Origin: an uncultured Bryobacteraceae bacterium
GTDB taxonomy: Bacteria; Acidobacteriota; Terriglobia; Bryobacterales; Bryobacteraceae
Length of the DNA stretch: 64,000 bases
Assembly (NCBI GenBank): GCA_937920635.1
Contig: CAKZUE010000022.1
Location: forward strand, 62,001-126,000
Direction: 5' to 3'
Numbering within the stretch: position 1 is the stretch's first letter; every line of letters begins with the position of its first letter. Below, piece by piece: positions 50,654-64,000 of the stretch. Under the pieces are notes generated by a model. It searched no databases and had not been told where the DNA came from. It saw only the letters and a program-made list of their open reading frames with translations. The translations under genes and the position numbers were made by a program.

Positions 50654-51307
50654 ATGGAAGTCATCCTGGGACACCTCGGCTGGATCGAGGTGATTTGCGG
50701 CCCGATGTTTTCGGGCAAGAGCGAGGAGCTGATCCGGCGGCTGCGGCGGGCGCTGATTGCGCGCAAGAGAGTCCAGGTGTTCAAGCCGGTGCTCGATAAC
50801 CGCTACTCGGCCGACGAAATCGTCAGCCACGGAGACGCACGGATGAAGTCCGAAGTCGTCGGCTCCGCATCGGAGATCCTCGCCCGGCTCGACTGGCGCA
50901 CGCAAGTGGTTGGAATCGACGAGGCGAACTTCCTGGGTCAGGATCTGGTCGGCGTGGCCCAGCAGATGGCTGATTCGGGCAAACAGGTGCTCATCGCCGG
51001 CCTCGACACCGACTACATGGGGCGCCCGTTTCCGCCCATCCCGGATTTGCTGTGCCTGGCCGAATCGATCACCAAGACGCTGGCCATCTGTATGCGCTGC
51101 GGCAACCCCGCCAAGCACACGCAGCGGCTGGTGGAGAGCGAGGACCTGATCGTGGTGGGCGCCGCCGGGGTCTACGAAGCCCGCTGCCGCCGCTGCTTCG
51201 AACCTGGCGTTCCGAAACAGGAGTACCTGGATTTCGCGCGGCCCCGGAGGCTGAACTCCACCGCGAGTCAGCCCGAGACCGAGCCGCGGGTGCCGGCGGA
51301 ACGATGA
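50654..51307 (+). CDS. tdk: thymidine kinase (type II, zinc-containing)
   Basis: 217 residues. Salvages thymidine to dTMP. P-loop VICGPMFSGKSEELIRRL, catalytic Glu in VVGIDEANFLGQDL, lasso loop with two Cys pairs CMRCGN and CRRCFEPG for zinc. Slightly long C-terminus (Pro/Glu-rich). A GTG one codon upstream could also serve. Confidence 0.95.
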   Translation: MEVILGHLGWIEVICGPMFSGKSEELIRRLRRALIARKRVQVFKPVLDNRYSADEIVSHGDARMKSEVVGSASEILARLDWRTQVVGIDEANFLGQDLVGVAQQMADSGKQVLIAGLDTDYMGRPFPPIPDLLCLAESITKTLAICMRCGNPAKHTQRLVESEDLIVVGAAGVYEARCRRCFEPGVPKQEYLDFARPRRLNSTASQPETEPRVPAER

Positions 51308-51356
51308 TAAACTGTTCATGTACGGGCAGATTGATCCCGATTGAGGAGTATCAGGC

Positions 51357-52250
51357 GTGAGCGATCCCAACTACGTGCCACCGCAGGGCCAACAGCCCAC
51401 GTACGTGTACCCCACCCATAGCGGTGGAGGTGGAGTGAAGACGGCCATTCTGTTCGGCGCGGTGATCGCGCTGGTCGCGGCCAATGTCTACCTGTTTCTT
51501 CAGGTGGACTCGCTGAAGAAGGAGATGGCGCAGAACCGCGAGACGCTGATGGCCGAAGTCAGCAGGGCGCGCGAAGCGTCCACAGTCACCTCCGCAGCGG
51601 CGCAGCGCAACCTCGACGCGCTGAAAGACGAACTGGAGGCTGCCCGGCGGCAGGTTGCCACCGCCACCGGCCAGGCCAAGCTGGAGGCGCAGAAGCACGC
51701 CGAAGAGCTGGCCGCACGCCTGGCGCAGCAGCAGAAGGCTTCCGAAGCCCAGCTCCGAGGCCAGATCTCGCAGGTGGAGCAGACCGCCGCCACCAAGATC
51801 GGCGAAGTGTCCACCGAAGTCAGCACCGTCAAGACCGACCTGAGCAGCACGAAATCGGAGCTGGAAAAGACGATTGCGCAACTGAAGAGCGTCTCGGGCG
51901 ACCTCGGCGTGCAGAGCGGGCTGATCGCGACCAACTCGAAGGAACTGGCCGCGCTGAAGGCGCTCGGCGAGCGCAACTACTTCGAATTCAACCTGGGCAA
52001 GACGAAGGAGCCGCAGCGCATTGGCGACGTGATGATCCAGTTGAAGCGGACCGACCAGAAGCGCAACCGCTACACCATCGATATCATCGCCGACGACAAA
52101 AAGGTCGAGAAGAAGGACAAGACGATTAACGAGCCGGTGCAATTCTACACGTCGAAGGCCCGGCAGCCGTATGAGATCGTCGTCAATGAAGTCCGCAAGG
52201 ACGTCATCGTCGGCTACCTGTCCACGCCCAAAGTGCAGGCGGCGCGCTGA
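51357..52250 (+). CDS. membrane-anchored coiled-coil protein
   Basis: 297 residues. Short cytoplasmic Pro/Gln/Tyr-rich N-terminus, one membrane helix (TAILFGAVIALVAANVYLFL), then a long coiled coil of Ala/Glu/Gln/Lys (residues 50-200) and a beta-rich end (YFEFNLGKTKEPQRIGDVMI, YTIDIIADDKKVEKKDKT). GTG start with GAGGAG about 10 nt upstream. Family unknown; likely exposes its end to the periplasm. Confidence 0.8.
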   Translation: MSDPNYVPPQGQQPTYVYPTHSGGGGVKTAILFGAVIALVAANVYLFLQVDSLKKEMAQNRETLMAEVSRAREASTVTSAAAQRNLDALKDELEAARRQVATATGQAKLEAQKHAEELAARLAQQQKASEAQLRGQISQVEQTAATKIGEVSTEVSTVKTDLSSTKSELEKTIAQLKSVSGDLGVQSGLIATNSKELAALKALGERNYFEFNLGKTKEPQRIGDVMIQLKRTDQKRNRYTIDIIADDKKVEKKDKTINEPVQFYTSKARQPYEIVVNEVRKDVIVGYLSTPKVQAAR

Positions 52251-52254
52251 GCGC

Positions 52255-52287
52255 AAAAAAGGGGACAGGAACACAATTCCCCTTTTT
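52255..52287 (+). repeat. GGGGACAGG hairpin repeat, type A, copy 3
   Basis: AAAAAAGGGG-ACAGGAACACAATT-CCCCTTTTT, 5 nt after the coiled-coil gene's stop. Might double as a terminator. Confidence 0.85.
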
Positions 52288-52304
52288 CCCGTCCGCCCGT
52301 ACGC

Positions 52305-52360
52305 AAAACCGGACACAGCCCCGCCCGGGCGGCAATTCTCCGTGATGTTGTTCGTGCCGC
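52305..52360 (+). repeat. GGGGACAGG repeat, type B, decayed copy 2
   Basis: AAAACCGGACACAGCCCCGC, then CCGGGCGGCAATTCTCCGTGATG. Matches the 47684 copy with substitutions, and follows a type A copy by 17 nt. Confidence 0.6.
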
Positions 52361-52394
52361 AAGAAAGCCGCGTCAGGAGGCCAGGGCCGCTTTT

Positions 52395-53495
52395 TCAGAG
52401 CTCCTGCACGCGGATCTGCTTGAATTCCACCCAGTAACCCGGACGGTGCGCCTGCAATTCAATGAAGCCGGCTTCGGTTCGCGTCAGCATGGAATATTCC
52501 AACACCGTCTCGCCGTTGATGCGCACCTTGCAGTCCCTGCCCTGCACGCGCAGCTCGAAGAGGAACCACTTTTCATCTTCGATGCGCGGATATCTGGCCC
52601 GCTGATAGTGGTACAAAGAACCCGTGGGAAAGTGCGCGTCCGGCACGGGATGCAGTTGGATTTCGTAAGCATACGCGGGATTGGTTCCCTTGCCGGCGCT
52701 GCGGAAAATCACTCCGCTGTTATGCTGCGGGCAGCCGCGCACGTAGCATTGCAGGTAAAAATCCTGGAACTTTTCCTTCGTCCCCAACAGCCCGTCGCCG
52801 TCAAGGCGCAGCACGCCGCCGATGGCTAGCGCCACGGGCTTGCCCACCGTGGGGCGCCAGTTGGCTTCCAGGTCTTCCGGCTTCTCGTAGAGCGCTTTCC
52901 AGGGCTCGCTTCCCGGCAATTCCTTCACGCGCAGCCGCCGGAAGCGGACTGGCGACGAGGCGCCGGCGATGCCGATGTAGCCGGAGCGGAGGCGGTCCCG
53001 CAGTTGCGGATGCGTGCGCTGGTTCAAATCTTGGACCATTTCCCCGTTGATCCAGACACGCAAGGCCGGCTCGTCGGCCAGAATCCGGAAATCATTCCAG
53101 CCTTTTTTCACGTTGACTTTTCTGGGCGCAATGACGGGAAAGACCGCGCCGCAGGAGTAAGCGTTCGGCCTTTCTTCCGGCTGGTGGAAGATTTTGATCT
53201 GGATGCCGGCTTCCGTGGGATAGCCGTGCATCGGCGCGTGCAGATAAATGCCGGAGTCGTTCCAGGCGTCAATGAAGAATTCCCCGCGCAGCTCAAAGTT
53301 CTGATACGGTTTCGCCGAGCGCAGCCAGGCGGGGAACGACGCGTGCGCCTGCACGTCCACATCGCTCCCGCGCACGGCGAAGGCGGAGTCGGGACCGTCG
53401 ACGGTCAACCAGTCGCGCAACGGGGTGAAACCGTCCTCTTCCGGCTGCCAGGCGGCGATCAAAGGCAATGAGAGGAAGTCACGTCTGGCGATCAT
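52395..53495 (-). CDS. DUF1080 (3-keto-disaccharide hydrolase) protein, two domains
   Basis: 366 residues: two concanavalin-like DUF1080 domains (residues 20-190 and 200-366). Markers: FELRGEFFIDAWNDSGIYL with GYPTEAGIQIKIF in the first, FYLQCYVRGCPQHNSGVIFR and AYEIQLHPVPDAHFPTGSLY in the second, each ending with a strand like VRFRRLRVKEL or VEFKQIRVQEL. Secreted glycoside-processing role likely. N-terminus ARRDFLSLPLIAAW looks like a Tat-type signal. Start at 53495 has AAAGG upstream and TACAAT 10 nt before it; ATG 53507 would fall in that box. Confidence 0.87.
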   Translation of the reverse strand: MIARRDFLSLPLIAAWQPEEDGFTPLRDWLTVDGPDSAFAVRGSDVDVQAHASFPAWLRSAKPYQNFELRGEFFIDAWNDSGIYLHAPMHGYPTEAGIQIKIFHQPEERPNAYSCGAVFPVIAPRKVNVKKGWNDFRILADEPALRVWINGEMVQDLNQRTHPQLRDRLRSGYIGIAGASSPVRFRRLRVKELPGSEPWKALYEKPEDLEANWRPTVGKPVALAIGGVLRLDGDGLLGTKEKFQDFYLQCYVRGCPQHNSGVIFRSAGKGTNPAYAYEIQLHPVPDAHFPTGSLYHYQRARYPRIEDEKWFLFELRVQGRDCKVRINGETVLEYSMLTRTEAGFIELQAHRPGYWVEFKQIRVQEL

Positions 53496-53505
53496 GGCGC
53501 CTTTC

Positions 53506-53511
53506 ATTGTA
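53506..53511 (-). promoter_or_regulatory. -10-like box for the DUF1080 gene
   Basis: TACAAT on the minus strand, 10 nt before ATG 53495. Confidence 0.4.
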
Positions 53512-53556
53512 TGACTCGCCGGGCCTGGCCGTAACACGAAGCGGGCCTGCCGGTGA

Positions 53557-53562
53557 TATGGT
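53557..53562 (+). promoter_or_regulatory. -10-like box for the 53570 gene
   Basis: TATGGT, 7 nt before ATG 53570. Confidence 0.4.
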
Positions 53563-53569
53563 GCAAGAG

Positions 53570-53992
53570 ATGCCTCCCCGGCGGCACACGCGCAGGTTCT
53601 GTCTCCTCGCCCTGATGGGGGCGGCCTGTTCGCGCCCGCGGGCGCGGGGCATCCCCGATCCGCCGGAGACCCTGGCAGTGGTCTGGAAAAGAGAGGGGAT
53701 GGAGCGCCCGCCCGTGGACACCGCCCCTCAGGCGGTGCGCGCCTGGCGCCCGGTGGAGTGGCTGCGCGCGAGCTACCGTTCCTATGCTTCCGTGGTGCTG
53801 GTGGACGCATACCGGATGACGTCGGAATCCGTGGCGTTCGAGGCGCGCCAGAAGTGGCGCAGCGAGCCGGGTTCGGTGGCTTTCCACTGGCGCGACCTGC
53901 TCATCGTCTGCTCTTCGCCGGTGGAGCCCATGCAGGGGCTGATGGAGTTTTCTGCGAAACTGGAATCGGAATGGCTGGCAACGGGCCGCTGA
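53570..53992 (+). CDS. small lipoprotein-like protein next to the transglutaminase gene
   Basis: 140 residues. N-terminus MPPRRHTRRFCLLALMGAAC with a lipobox-like LMGAAC. The rest is a single compact domain (WLRASYRSYASVVLVDAYRM, SVAFHWRDLLIVCSSPVEPM) of no known family. Its 3' end overlaps the transglutaminase start by 22 nt, so it may be a partner. Start is inferred from the lipobox and the box at 53557. Confidence 0.65.
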   Translation: MPPRRHTRRFCLLALMGAACSRPRARGIPDPPETLAVVWKREGMERPPVDTAPQAVRAWRPVEWLRASYRSYASVVLVDAYRMTSESVAFEARQKWRSEPGSVAFHWRDLLIVCSSPVEPMQGLMEFSAKLESEWLATGR

Positions 53993-56109
53993 CGAAGCCT
54001 CCCGGCGCTCCGGAGCGCTTCCACGAATCGGCCGTCCTGCTGATGCTCGGGGCCGCATGGTGTGCGCTGGCGGGATCGGGATCGCTTTCGCGGGACTTCC
54101 AGGATCTGCTGTTTCTCGCTTCGGCGGGCGCCGCCCTGTTGTGGCGGGCATTGACGGCGGCAGGCCTGCTCAGAGCGGCCGTTCCCACGCGGTGGGCCAA
54201 CGCCGCCACCGTCGCCTACCTGATCTACTATCCGGCGGATACACTCTGGGTCTCGCGGGATTTCCTGAAAGCCACGCTGCATCTGGTCTTCTTTGTCTTC
54301 CTGGTGAAAATCGTGACAGCGCGCACGCCCAGGGACTTTCTCCTGCTGAAGCTGGTGGCTTTTCTGGCACTGCTGGCTGCGTCCATCATCTCCGAGAGCC
54401 TGACGTATCTCGTCTTTCTGTGCCTGTTTCTGGCCGCCGCCATCGCCGCTCTGGCCAGCGAAGAGATCCTGCGCTCGCAGGCGGGCCGCAGGACGGTCGC
54501 CGGAGGCGCGGAGAGGCTTGCCAGAAGGCTGGCGCGCCTGACCGCGCTGTCGAGCCTGGCGGTGCTGGCGCTGACCGCGGCGCTGTTCTTCTTCCTGCCG
54601 CGAACCGCGCGCGCCGCCTTCGAGCACTTCCTGAAACCCTCCCTGCGCAGCTCCGGCTTCGCCCCGGAAGTGCTGCTGGGGCAGGTGGGCGAAATCCAGC
54701 GCCAGACGGCCACGGTGTTCCACGCGCGCTTCCTGGACCGCCGCGTCCCCACGCTGAAGTGGCGCGCCACGGCGCTGGGCGAGTTCGATGGATGGCGATG
54801 GTACAGTTCGCAGGCCCGGGAAGGGCGCGCGCTGCGGCCCGTCGAGGGTCTGGTAAAGCTGCTCGAGGACGATCAGCTCCGCCTGCCCGGGCGCCGCTTC
54901 ACGTACGAAGTCCTGCTGCACAACACGAGCTCCGACTGGCTGTTCCTGGCAGGCAAGCCGGAGTATCTGCGGGTGGCCACGCCCGTGGTGCTGGAATCGG
55001 CCGCCACCGGCTACCGCGTGCCTCTGGCGGGCGGCGAGGGCTTCCGCTATGTGGTGCACGCCACGTTGCCCGCGTCCCCGAGCAACGCGCCGCTGCCTCC
55101 CGACGAGCGCAACTTCTATCTGCGGCTTCCTGTTGTCGATCCGCGGGTGATTGAACTGGCGCGCCGGATCACCGCAGGGGCGCGGTCCGACGCCGAGCGG
55201 GCTGCCCGGATCGAGGCTTGGCTGCTGGGCAATTTCCGCTATTCCCTGCACGCTCTGGATCGCGAGGTGGACGATCCGCTGGCCTACTTCCTGTTCGAAG
55301 GCAGGCGGGGCCACTGCGAGTACTTCGCCTCGGCCATGGCCGTGCTGCTGCGGGCCGTGTGGGTTCCTTCCCGCGTGGCGGTGGGCTACCGCGAGGGCAG
55401 CTACAACTCGCTCACCGGCTGGCACGTCGTGCGCGCCTCCGATGCGCATAGCTGGGTGGAGGCGTGGATCGACGGACGGGGCTGGGCGGAATATGATCCG
55501 ACGCCGCCAGACCCGGAGCAGCCGGCGGCGACCCTGTGGGACCGGATCTCGCTTTGGTCGGACGCTCTGGGCGTGTTCTGGCAGGAGTGGGTGCTGGGCT
55601 ACGACCTCGACCGCCAGCTCTCGCTGGCCATGCAGGTGGATCAGTCGCGGCGGCGCTTCGCATGGGTGCGCTGGCCGGATTGGATGCGCAGGCTCGGCTC
55701 GCCGGGCGAGGCGGGCGCGGCTCCTGCGCCACTGGCCGGGCTCCTGGCCGCGGTCGGTGCGGCCGTCGTGTTCTACCGATTCCGGCGTGCGCTCTGGCGG
55801 CAGTGGCGTATCCTGACCGGCAGCCGCAAACTGCGCCGGGGCGCGGCGGCGCCGCACGACGCGGCGGTGATCTATGAGACGATGCTGGCCAGGCTCCGGC
55901 GGCTAGGGTTCGAGAAGCCTCCGTGGATGACCCCGGCCGAATTCGCCGCCTGCCTGCCCGAGGGCGAGACAGGCTCGGCGGTCCGCGGCTTCACGGCCTC
56001 CTACCATGCCTTCCGGTTCGGCGCCGATCCGCGCGCCGCACTCGATCTGGCCGCCTGGATGGACCGCATCGAGCGGCTGCCCAAACGGCGCCCCCAGCCC
56101 CCGCGTTGA
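53971..56109 (+). CDS. TgpA-like membrane transglutaminase (DUF3488-transglutaminase-DUF4129)
   Basis: 712 residues. N-terminal DUF3488 membrane part with six or seven helices (residues 20-200), then a periplasmic transglutaminase core with catalytic Cys in GHCEYFASAMAVLLRA, His in SDAHSWVEAWI and Asp in EYDPTPPDP. One more helix (PLAGLLAAVGAAVVFYRF) and a C-terminal DUF4129-like domain follow. Homologues lie beside MoxR and DUF58 genes; those are absent here. Likely crosslinks or cleaves envelope peptides. Confidence 0.88.
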   Translation: MAGNGPLTKPPGAPERFHESAVLLMLGAAWCALAGSGSLSRDFQDLLFLASAGAALLWRALTAAGLLRAAVPTRWANAATVAYLIYYPADTLWVSRDFLKATLHLVFFVFLVKIVTARTPRDFLLLKLVAFLALLAASIISESLTYLVFLCLFLAAAIAALASEEILRSQAGRRTVAGGAERLARRLARLTALSSLAVLALTAALFFFLPRTARAAFEHFLKPSLRSSGFAPEVLLGQVGEIQRQTATVFHARFLDRRVPTLKWRATALGEFDGWRWYSSQAREGRALRPVEGLVKLLEDDQLRLPGRRFTYEVLLHNTSSDWLFLAGKPEYLRVATPVVLESAATGYRVPLAGGEGFRYVVHATLPASPSNAPLPPDERNFYLRLPVVDPRVIELARRITAGARSDAERAARIEAWLLGNFRYSLHALDREVDDPLAYFLFEGRRGHCEYFASAMAVLLRAVWVPSRVAVGYREGSYNSLTGWHVVRASDAHSWVEAWIDGRGWAEYDPTPPDPEQPAATLWDRISLWSDALGVFWQEWVLGYDLDRQLSLAMQVDQSRRRFAWVRWPDWMRRLGSPGEAGAAPAPLAGLLAAVGAAVVFYRFRRALWRQWRILTGSRKLRRGAAAPHDAAVIYETMLARLRRLGFEKPPWMTPAEFAACLPEGETGSAVRGFTASYHAFRFGADPRAALDLAAWMDRIERLPKRRPQPPR

Positions 56110-56315
56110 ATTTGCGGAGCCGGGTTTTTTCGTTCGTGAGCCAGAACGTCGCCGGAATCCGGTTCCCTATGTGAAGGTGCCGTCCGGGCCGCTCTGGAGG
56201 AGGACGCTGAAAAGTGGCCGCGGCCCGGAACGCCCTTCGAACCGGGACCGGGAGGAGGAACGTGAAGCCGGCTCCCGTGCATCACCAGCCTCACGGCGGG
56301 CTTGGCCCGCGATTG

Positions 56316-56355
56316 GCGCCCCGCAGCGGAAAGGAGGAGTTCCGCCGCGGGGCGC
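56316..56355 (+). other. strong hairpin with Shine-Dalgarno-like loop
   Basis: GCGCCCCGC-A-GCGGAA, loop AGGAGGAG, TTCCGC-C-GCGGGGCGC: 15 base pairs with one mismatch. Ends 53 nt before the sigma-factor gene. The 299-nt gap between the transglutaminase and sigma genes holds nothing else clear. Confidence 0.6.
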
Positions 56356-56388
56356 GCTGATTTTCGGCATCCTGCCATCGGCAAGCGC

Positions 56389-56394
56389 TACAAT
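56389..56394 (+). promoter_or_regulatory. -10-like box for the sigma-factor gene
   Basis: TACAAT, 14 nt before ATG 56409. Confidence 0.4.
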
Positions 56395-56408
56395 GCCGTA
56401 CAAGGCTC

Positions 56409-57005
56409 ATGGACGACAGCGGGCAGCACGATCTCACCCGCCTGCTCCATCAATGGGGTACAGGGGATGCAAAAGCCCTGGAGGAGCTGGTCGAACTCGT
56501 CTATCCCGAGCTGCGCCGCATCGCCTCGCGCTATTTGCAGGGGCGGCAGGGCCAGACTCTCCAAAGCACGGCGCTCGTCCACGAGGCCTATCTGCGGCTC
56601 GCCGGACGGCAGGATTTCCACTGGAAAGACCGCGCCCACTTCTATGCCGTCGCCGCCCGCATCATCCGCGGCATTCTGGTGGATCATTACCGGGCCCAGC
56701 GCGCAGCCAAGCGCGGCGGCGAAGCGGAACGCGTCACGCTCGAAGAATCCTCCCTGGCGCCCGCACCGGCGTCCGATCCCGTCGATCTGCTGGATCTCGA
56801 CGCAGCCCTCCACGAACTCGAGCAGCTCGATCCGCAACAGGCGCGCATCGTCGAGCTGCGGTACCTCGCCGGACTGAGCATCGAGGAGACGGCCCATGTC
56901 GCCGGCGTCTCCCCGGCAACAGTAAAGCGCGACTGGCTTGTGGCCAAGGCCTGGATCCGGCGCCGCCTCTCCGGCGGCCCGCCTCAGGCTGGCGGCGGAA
57001 GCTGA
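56409..57005 (+). CDS. ECF-type RNA polymerase sigma factor (Acidobacteria/Planctomycetes type)
   Basis: 198 residues. Region 2: LLHQWGTGDAKALEELVELV, LRRIASRYLQGRQGQTLQST, with the typical ALVHEAYLRLAGRQDFHWKDRAHF split by DRAHFYAVAARIIRGILVDH. Region 4: VELRYLAGLSIEETAHVAGV and SPATVKRDWLVAKAWIRRRL. Matches the sigma subfamily that is paired with Ser/Thr kinases rather than with a classical anti-sigma factor. Next gene, a kinase, starts 4 nt after its stop. Confidence 0.93.
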   Translation: MDDSGQHDLTRLLHQWGTGDAKALEELVELVYPELRRIASRYLQGRQGQTLQSTALVHEAYLRLAGRQDFHWKDRAHFYAVAARIIRGILVDHYRAQRAAKRGGEAERVTLEESSLAPAPASDPVDLLDLDAALHELEQLDPQQARIVELRYLAGLSIEETAHVAGVSPATVKRDWLVAKAWIRRRLSGGPPQAGGGS

Positions 57006-57009
57006 ACTC

Positions 57010-62524
<5,515 letters not shown>

Positions 62525-62537
62525 CCCGCCGCTGAAC

Positions 62538-62615
62538 AAAACCGGGGACAGGCCCGCCTGGCACCAATTTCATCTTTCAAAAAAACGGGGACAGGCCCGC
62601 CTGGCACCAGTTTTC
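62538..62615 (+). repeat. GGGGACAGG repeat, type B, two tandem copies
   Basis: ACCGGGGACAGGCCCGCCTG with the tail GCACCAATTT (62538-62570) and ACGGGGACAGGCCCGCCTGG with CACCAGTTTT (62579-62615). Near-identical units 41 nt apart, right after ligA. Confidence 0.8.
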
Positions 62616-62865
62616 GGTCACTCGCTCCGCGCCGGGGACCGCTCGCTTTCGGGGCCTACAGCCCCTTCGCTCGCGGCAACACACCGCGCGCGAAGGCGGC
62701 GCAGCGGCCGGAGTGAGCGGACTCGCTGCGGCTGCGGGTGGGCTGCGGTGGCGGTGTTTGTTGCCGCGGTGTTGAGACCGCTTGGTCGCGCCTGCGGCGC
62801 TCCCGCGCGGCTCGAATGCGCTTGCGGCGCGTCCGCTGCGGCTTCTGGCGGGGCTGGTTTCGGGG

Positions 62866-62898
62866 AAAAAGGGGAATTGTGTTCCTGTCCCCTTTTTT
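62866..62898 (-). repeat. GGGGACAGG hairpin repeat, type A, copy 4 (inverted)
   Basis: AAAAAGGGG-AATTGTGTTCCTGT-CCCCTTTTTT, the reverse complement of the other type A copies. Confidence 0.85.
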
Positions 62899-63096
62899 GC
62901 GGCCGCCCGCCCGCTCCCAATGTCAACCTCCCCCGAGATTCACGTTTTGGAGCGGGCCGGCGGCCGAACTGCTCCCACTGTAAACCGCCCGCCCCGGCCG
63001 CCGCCAGCGCGGCGGCACACTTTCGGGGCGATTTCAACAGGTTTTTCTCCGTTTGCCTGCAACGCGTTAGACTGTGAATAGCGTGGACGCGCTGTG

Positions 63097-63102
63097 TATA
63101 AA
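63097..63102 (+). promoter_or_regulatory. -10-like box for nagA
   Basis: TATAAA, 11 nt before ATG 63114; no Shine-Dalgarno. Confidence 0.4.
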
Positions 63103-63113
63103 ACGTGATTGCC

Positions 63114-64000
63114 ATGAAATGTTCTGGAATGGACGCCTTCACGGGAGAGCCCGTCGAGGTGCAGGCCGAGCAGGGCGTGATCACCGCCGTCGAGCCCCTG
63201 CTGGAACGCCCCTCTTCCCTGCCCTGGCTGTCGCCCGGTTTCATCGATCTCCAGGTGAACGGTTACGCGGGCGCCGACTACTGTTCCGCAGACACCTCCC
63301 TCGAAGCCATCGCCCGCTCCCTGGAGGCGCAGTTCGCCTGCGGCGTCACGCGCCTGTTCGCCACCGTCATCACCGGCTCTCCGGAAGGCATGGTGAACGC
63401 CATCCGGAACCTGGCGCGGGCGCGGCGCGAGCTGCCGCGCGGCCGGGCGATTGAAGGCATCCATGTGGAAGGGCCGTTTATTTCCCCGGCGGACGGTCCG
63501 CGGGGCGCCCATCCGCGCGCCTTTGTGCGTCCTCCGGACATTGACGAATTCCGCCGCTGGCAGGACGCGGCGGAGGGGCTGGTCCGCATGGTCACGGTGT
63601 CGCCGGAATGGCCGCAGGCGCCGGCGTTCATCGAGGCCATCACCGGAGAGGGCGTGGTGGCGGCGATCGGCCACCTGGACGCGGCGCAGGAGCAGATCGA
63701 TGCGGCGGTGCGCGCTGGCGCCCGCATCTCCACGCATCTCGGCAACGGCTGCCATGCCGCGCTGCCGCGGCATCCCAATTATCTGTGGCATCAACTCGCC
63801 GAAGACCGCCTGGCGGCCTCCTTCATCGTGGACGGCATCCACCTCGGCACGGACTTCCTCCGCGTGGCCTTGCGGGCCAAGGGCGTCGAGCGCAGCGTAT
63901 TGATCACGGACGCCGTGGCGCCGGCCGGCTGCGAACCCGGCCCGTACCGGCTGGGAGACGTGGATGTCGAGCTCCGCCCGGAAGGCAGAGTGACCCTGCG
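63114..64000 (+). CDS. nagA: N-acetylglucosamine-6-phosphate deacetylase (3' end beyond the window)
   Basis: About 295 residues visible; the frame is open at the right edge. Amidohydrolase motifs in NagA order: SPGFIDLQVNGYAGADY, GIHVEGPFISPADGPRGAHP (metal-binding Glu), AAIGHLDAAQEQIDAA (His), STHLGNGCHAALPRHPNYLW (His), FIVDGIHLGTDFLRVAL and VLITDAVAPAG (catalytic Asp). Feeds GlcNAc-6-P from chitin or peptidoglycan into central metabolism. Start ATG 63114 follows a -10-like box. Confidence 0.9.
   Translation, partial: MKCSGMDAFTGEPVEVQAEQGVITAVEPLLERPSSLPWLSPGFIDLQVNGYAGADYCSADTSLEAIARSLEAQFACGVTRLFATVITGSPEGMVNAIRNLARARRELPRGRAIEGIHVEGPFISPADGPRGAHPRAFVRPPDIDEFRRWQDAAEGLVRMVTVSPEWPQAPAFIEAITGEGVVAAIGHLDAAQEQIDAAVRAGARISTHLGNGCHAALPRHPNYLWHQLAEDRLAASFIVDGIHLGTDFLRVALRAKGVERSVLITDAVAPAGCEPGPYRLGDVDVELRPEGRVTL

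Larger units (their letters stand above)
62620..63113. other. non-coding stretch between ligA and nagA
   Basis: GC-rich sequence with CG-rich short repeats (GCTCGC, GCGGC) around 62630-62850, a type A repeat at 62866, and an AT-richer end before nagA (from 63000). Frames here look non-coding. The CG-rich part resembles decayed repeat arms also seen near 47750. Confidence 0.55.

Overview
The window is a GC-rich bacterial chromosome segment with densely packed genes. It best fits an acidobacterium of the Solibacter/Bryobacter type. Pointers are a very long TonB-dependent receptor with an N-terminal carboxypeptidase-regulatory domain, a GWxTD-domain secreted protein, a sigma factor of the Acidobacteria/Planctomycetes ECF type paired with a Ser/Thr kinase-TPR receptor, a DUF1080 protein, and many small secreted proteins of no recognised family. 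The assignment is inferred from gene content; no rRNA or complete tRNA gene is present. I see no phage, insertion sequence or CRISPR array.

Layout. 1-12.7 kb, minus strand: a GWxTD protein (cut by the window edge), a YhhQ-type transporter, a small secreted protein, then a run that starts at a sigma70-like promoter near 12.75 kb: tetraheme cytochrome c, periplasmic [NiFe] hydrogenase small and large subunits, its maturation protease, a dynamin-like GTPase, ThiE, two APC amino-acid permeases and a degenerate M24 peptidase homologue. 12.9-20 kb: a membrane protein, an alkaline-phosphatase-superfamily protein, a tandem M16 peptidase pair, a transglutaminase-like protein convergent with a kinase-fold protein, and a MOT1-type molybdate transporter. 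20-28 kb, minus: NmrA-like protein, Ogt, an orphan sugar-binding lipoprotein, a secreted protein, a PHP/glycosyltransferase/membrane-protein operon, and a HEAT + SEC-C protein.

28-33.4 kb, minus: a nine-gene housekeeping operon (acylphosphatase, apt, ispE, prs, L25, pth, S6, S18, L9) ended by a clear intrinsic terminator. 33.4-42.4 kb, plus: hemB, a regulated methyltransferase, split transketolase, TonB receptor plus nucleoside hydrolase, and a small protein. 42.4-47.6 kb, minus: a small membrane protein, the yebC-ruvC-hypothetical-TlpA-deoB operon and a lipoprotein. 47.8-64 kb, mixed: coaX and partner, an intergenic small-RNA candidate, FkbM methyltransferase, tdk, a coiled-coil protein, DUF1080 protein, a TgpA-type transglutaminase, the ECF sigma/kinase pair, a lipid kinase, ligA and the start of nagA.

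Three things stand out beyond the genes. (1) An intergenic locus at 49369-49504 has its own promoter, a 12-bp palindrome, two hairpins that show the same TTCCTCCGA loop (an anti-Shine-Dalgarno sequence) and a terminator; it looks like an undescribed small RNA. (2) Many genes that begin a transcription unit have a TANNNT-like -10 box only 6-14 nt before the start codon and no Shine-Dalgarno, which suggests widespread leaderless or near-leaderless transcripts. Genes inside operons mostly have Shine-Dalgarno sites or ATGA overlaps. (3) A dispersed GGGGACAGG hairpin repeat family occurs between genes, with three copies clustered between ligA and nagA.
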